A stretch of 6,574 nucleotides of DNA from Candidatus Aenigmatarchaeota archaeon (GTDB lineage Archaea; Aenigmatarchaeota; Aenigmatarchaeia; QMZP01; JAFGSV01): NCBI GenBank assembly GCA_030624445.1, contig JAUXKD010000023.1, positions 1 to 6,574 of the forward strand. Direction: 5' to 3'. Below the pieces are notes generated by a model. It was not told the DNA's origin. It did not search any database and saw only the letters and a program-made list of their open reading frames with translations. Positions 5,473-6,574 of the stretch are shown here, in pieces. The first letter of the stretch is position 1. Each line of letters begins with the position of its first letter. Both the position numbers and the translations under genes were made by a program.

Positions 5473-6330
5473 TCATTCTACCGGCTCAGAAAGTTCTTCT
5501 CCCTTTTTCTTCTTCGCTCCCATCCTTTCCAGCTTCGCTATCCGCTTCTGAATTGGCGGGTGTGTTGAAAAAAGCGAGGTGAACCAGTCCTGCTTGAATG
5601 GATTCACGATCCACAAGTGGGACATTGCCGGGGAAGCGTGCATCGGTTTTTCCCTGCTTACCTTCGATATTTTCCTGAGCGCCGAGGCCAGTTCAAGGGG
5701 ATGCTTGCTTATGATAGCACCGCCGAAGTCGGCCCTGTATTCCCTTCTCCTGGATATCGCCATCTTGACTATGAGAGCCGCCAGCGGCGCGAATATGATA
5801 ATGAGCAGCGCCCCAAGAATGAAACCGCCCTGGTCTCTCCTGTTCCTGTCAAAGAAAAGGCTCCAGTAGCCCAGCTGCGCCATGAATGAGATGGCGCCGG
5901 CGATTGTCGCGGCCACCGTCTGAATAAGTGTGTCCCTGTTCTTTATGTGCGATATCTCATGTGCTATGACACCTTTCATCTCTTCCCTGCTGAGCGCCTT
6001 CAGACCCTCGGAAACGGCCACGGCGGCATGCTGCGGATCCCTTCCGGTAGCCAAGGCATTGGGGACGTCGGAGGGGATTACGTATACGTCCGGCTTGGGT
6101 ATGCCCGCCTCTCTTGCCATGGACCCCACCACGTCTTCCAGTTCCTTGTCGTCCGCCCTTTTCGCCCTGTAGATTCTCAGCACTATCCTGTCCGAATACC
6201 AGAATGACACGAAGTTTATCGCGAACGCAAGTACCAGTGCGAATATCATTCCCACTACGCCTGCGAAGAAGAACCCCGCGGCCAGCATGATGGCCGCCAT
6301 CACGGATAGTAGAGCGGCAGTCCTTATCAT
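5473..6330 (-). CDS. htpX: HtpX-like membrane zinc metalloprotease (M48B)
   Basis: HtpX is an integral-membrane zinc endoprotease that removes damaged or misfolded membrane proteins, with its active site on the cytoplasmic side. The 285-residue protein has two N-terminal membrane segments (about 5-23 and 24-45), then a soluble part with PDVYVIPSDVPNALATGR at 80-97. The zinc motif HEISH is at 124-128 (His124, Glu125, His128), followed by KNRDTLIQ. Two further membrane segments lie at about 138-158 and 169-189, and the third zinc ligand Glu197 is in RRREYRAD. The C-terminal SLFSTHPPIQKRIAKLERM is the family's conserved end, followed by a short Lys/Glu-rich tail. Length and order match the family (about 280-300 residues). 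The ATG at 6330 is chosen because an A/T-rich box lies 20-27 bases upstream, giving a leaderless start; the gap to the upstream kinase stop codon is only 31 bases. It is followed by the second rhomboid gene on the same strand, making a small membrane-protease unit. Confidence 0.96.
   Translation of the reverse strand: MIRTAALLSVMAAIMLAAGFFFAGVVGMIFALVLAFAINFVSFWYSDRIVLRIYRAKRADDKELEDVVGSMAREAGIPKPDVYVIPSDVPNALATGRDPQHAAVAVSEGLKALSREEMKGVIAHEISHIKNRDTLIQTVAATIAGAISFMAQLGYWSLFFDRNRRDQGGFILGALLIIIFAPLAALIVKMAISRRREYRADFGGAIISKHPLELASALRKISKVSREKPMHASPAMSHLWIVNPFKQDWFTSLFSTHPPIQKRIAKLERMGAKKKKGEELSEPVE
5568..5587 (-). repeat. 20-base direct repeat, copy 2 (inside htpX)
   Basis: Identical to the stretch at 5264-5283. 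Here the coding strand again encodes WFTSLF, just before the conserved STHPP of HtpX. The identity ends immediately on both sides. Confidence 0.9.
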
Positions 6331-6349
6331 GGTTATATAATGAGAAAGC

Positions 6350-6360
6350 GGCTTTTTAAT
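6350..6360 (-). promoter_or_regulatory. TATA-like box for htpX
   Basis: On the minus strand this reads ATTAAAAAGCC, 20-30 bases upstream of the htpX ATG and just past the stop codon of the upstream kinase gene. The spacing fits a leaderless start. The sequence between box and ATG contains a second A/T stretch (TTATATAA at 6333-6340) that is too close to the ATG to be the TATA box. Confidence 0.4.
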
Positions 6361-6361
6361 T

Positions 6362-6574
6362 CTAATGCCGGGTGATTTTCCTCAGCAGGTTTCTCGCGAC
6401 CGTTTTGTTCTCCATGCTGGTCTTTACCACGCAGACCCCCCTGTCTAACAGGCCGTAAATCACACTCATGCCTTCTTCGGAGAGCAGCAGAAAAGGCAGG
6501 ACCGCCATGTCCTCCTCCCCTGCTACTTTTATTTTAATAGGCCCGTCCGCCTTCAGAGCGTCCTGTGCGGCCAT
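6362..6574 (-). CDS. GTP-dependent dephospho-CoA kinase (DUF359), C-terminal part
   Basis: The last step of archaeal CoA synthesis, phosphorylation of dephospho-CoA using GTP, is carried out by this family, which is unrelated to bacterial CoaE. Only the C-terminal 70 residues are visible. The diagnostic stretch is GPIKIKVAGEEDMAVLPFLL at 11-30, matching the family's DGEEDLAxLP motif, then EEGMSVIYGLLDRGVCVVK (33-51), matching its VVLYGQPGEGVVVV-type ending, and a basic tail (NLLRKITRH). Family members are about 170-200 residues long, so roughly 100 or more residues lie beyond the right edge. The Met codon exactly at the edge (6574-6572) is most likely internal and not the start. The stop is TAG at 6364-6362, 31 bases before the htpX ATG on the same strand. 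The residues that bind GTP and dephospho-CoA are mainly in the missing part. Confidence 0.82.
   Translation of the reverse strand: MAAQDALKADGPIKIKVAGEEDMAVLPFLLLSEEGMSVIYGLLDRGVCVVKTSMENKTVARNLLRKITRH

Noticed and set aside
1..6574. CRISPR array, tRNA, rRNA or insertion sequence
   Set aside because: No regularly spaced repeats, cloverleaf-like sequence, rRNA-like stretch, transposase or terminal inverted repeats were found in the gaps.

Overview
The window reads as archaeal chromosome. The supporting evidence is an archaeal-type Kae1, a C-terminal piece of a GTP-dependent dephospho-CoA kinase (DUF359, an archaeal CoA-pathway family), a short EF-Tu-domain-2-like protein of a kind known in archaea, and A/T-rich TATA-like boxes about 20-32 bases upstream of most start codons, as expected for leaderless archaeal mRNAs. 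The lineage cannot be fixed from this sequence. Kae1 not being fused to Bud32 is one clue.

Layout, left to right: (1) the N-terminal part of a signal peptide peptidase SppA on the minus strand, running off the left edge; (2) a divergently transcribed, AT-richer PurF-like amidophosphoribosyltransferase with an unusual start and altered substrate-binding motifs; (3) kae1, a core subunit of the tRNA t6A machinery; (4) a small AT-rich protein with a PD-(D/E)XK nuclease signature; (5) on the minus strand, a small EF-Tu-domain-2-like beta-barrel protein; (6) divergent from it, a rhomboid protease; (7) tail-to-tail with that, a second rhomboid protease, followed on the same minus strand by htpX upstream of it; (8) the C-terminal end of the dephospho-CoA kinase at the right edge. 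Gene density is high and no gap exceeds 130 bases.

The main theme is membrane proteolysis. SppA (S49), two rhomboids (S54) and HtpX (M48) together give four intramembrane or membrane-anchored proteases in about 6.5 kb. All have their catalytic residues in place as far as the window shows (the SppA general-base Lys lies off the edge). They are interrupted by purF, kae1, the nuclease-like gene and the EF-like gene; purF and the nuclease-like gene differ in base composition and may have come from elsewhere. The items most worth checking are the purF start (a possible 2-base loss just after an ATG), the altered PurF PRPP loop, the unassigned PD-(D/E)XK protein, and an identical in-frame 20-base stretch shared by the second rhomboid gene and htpX.
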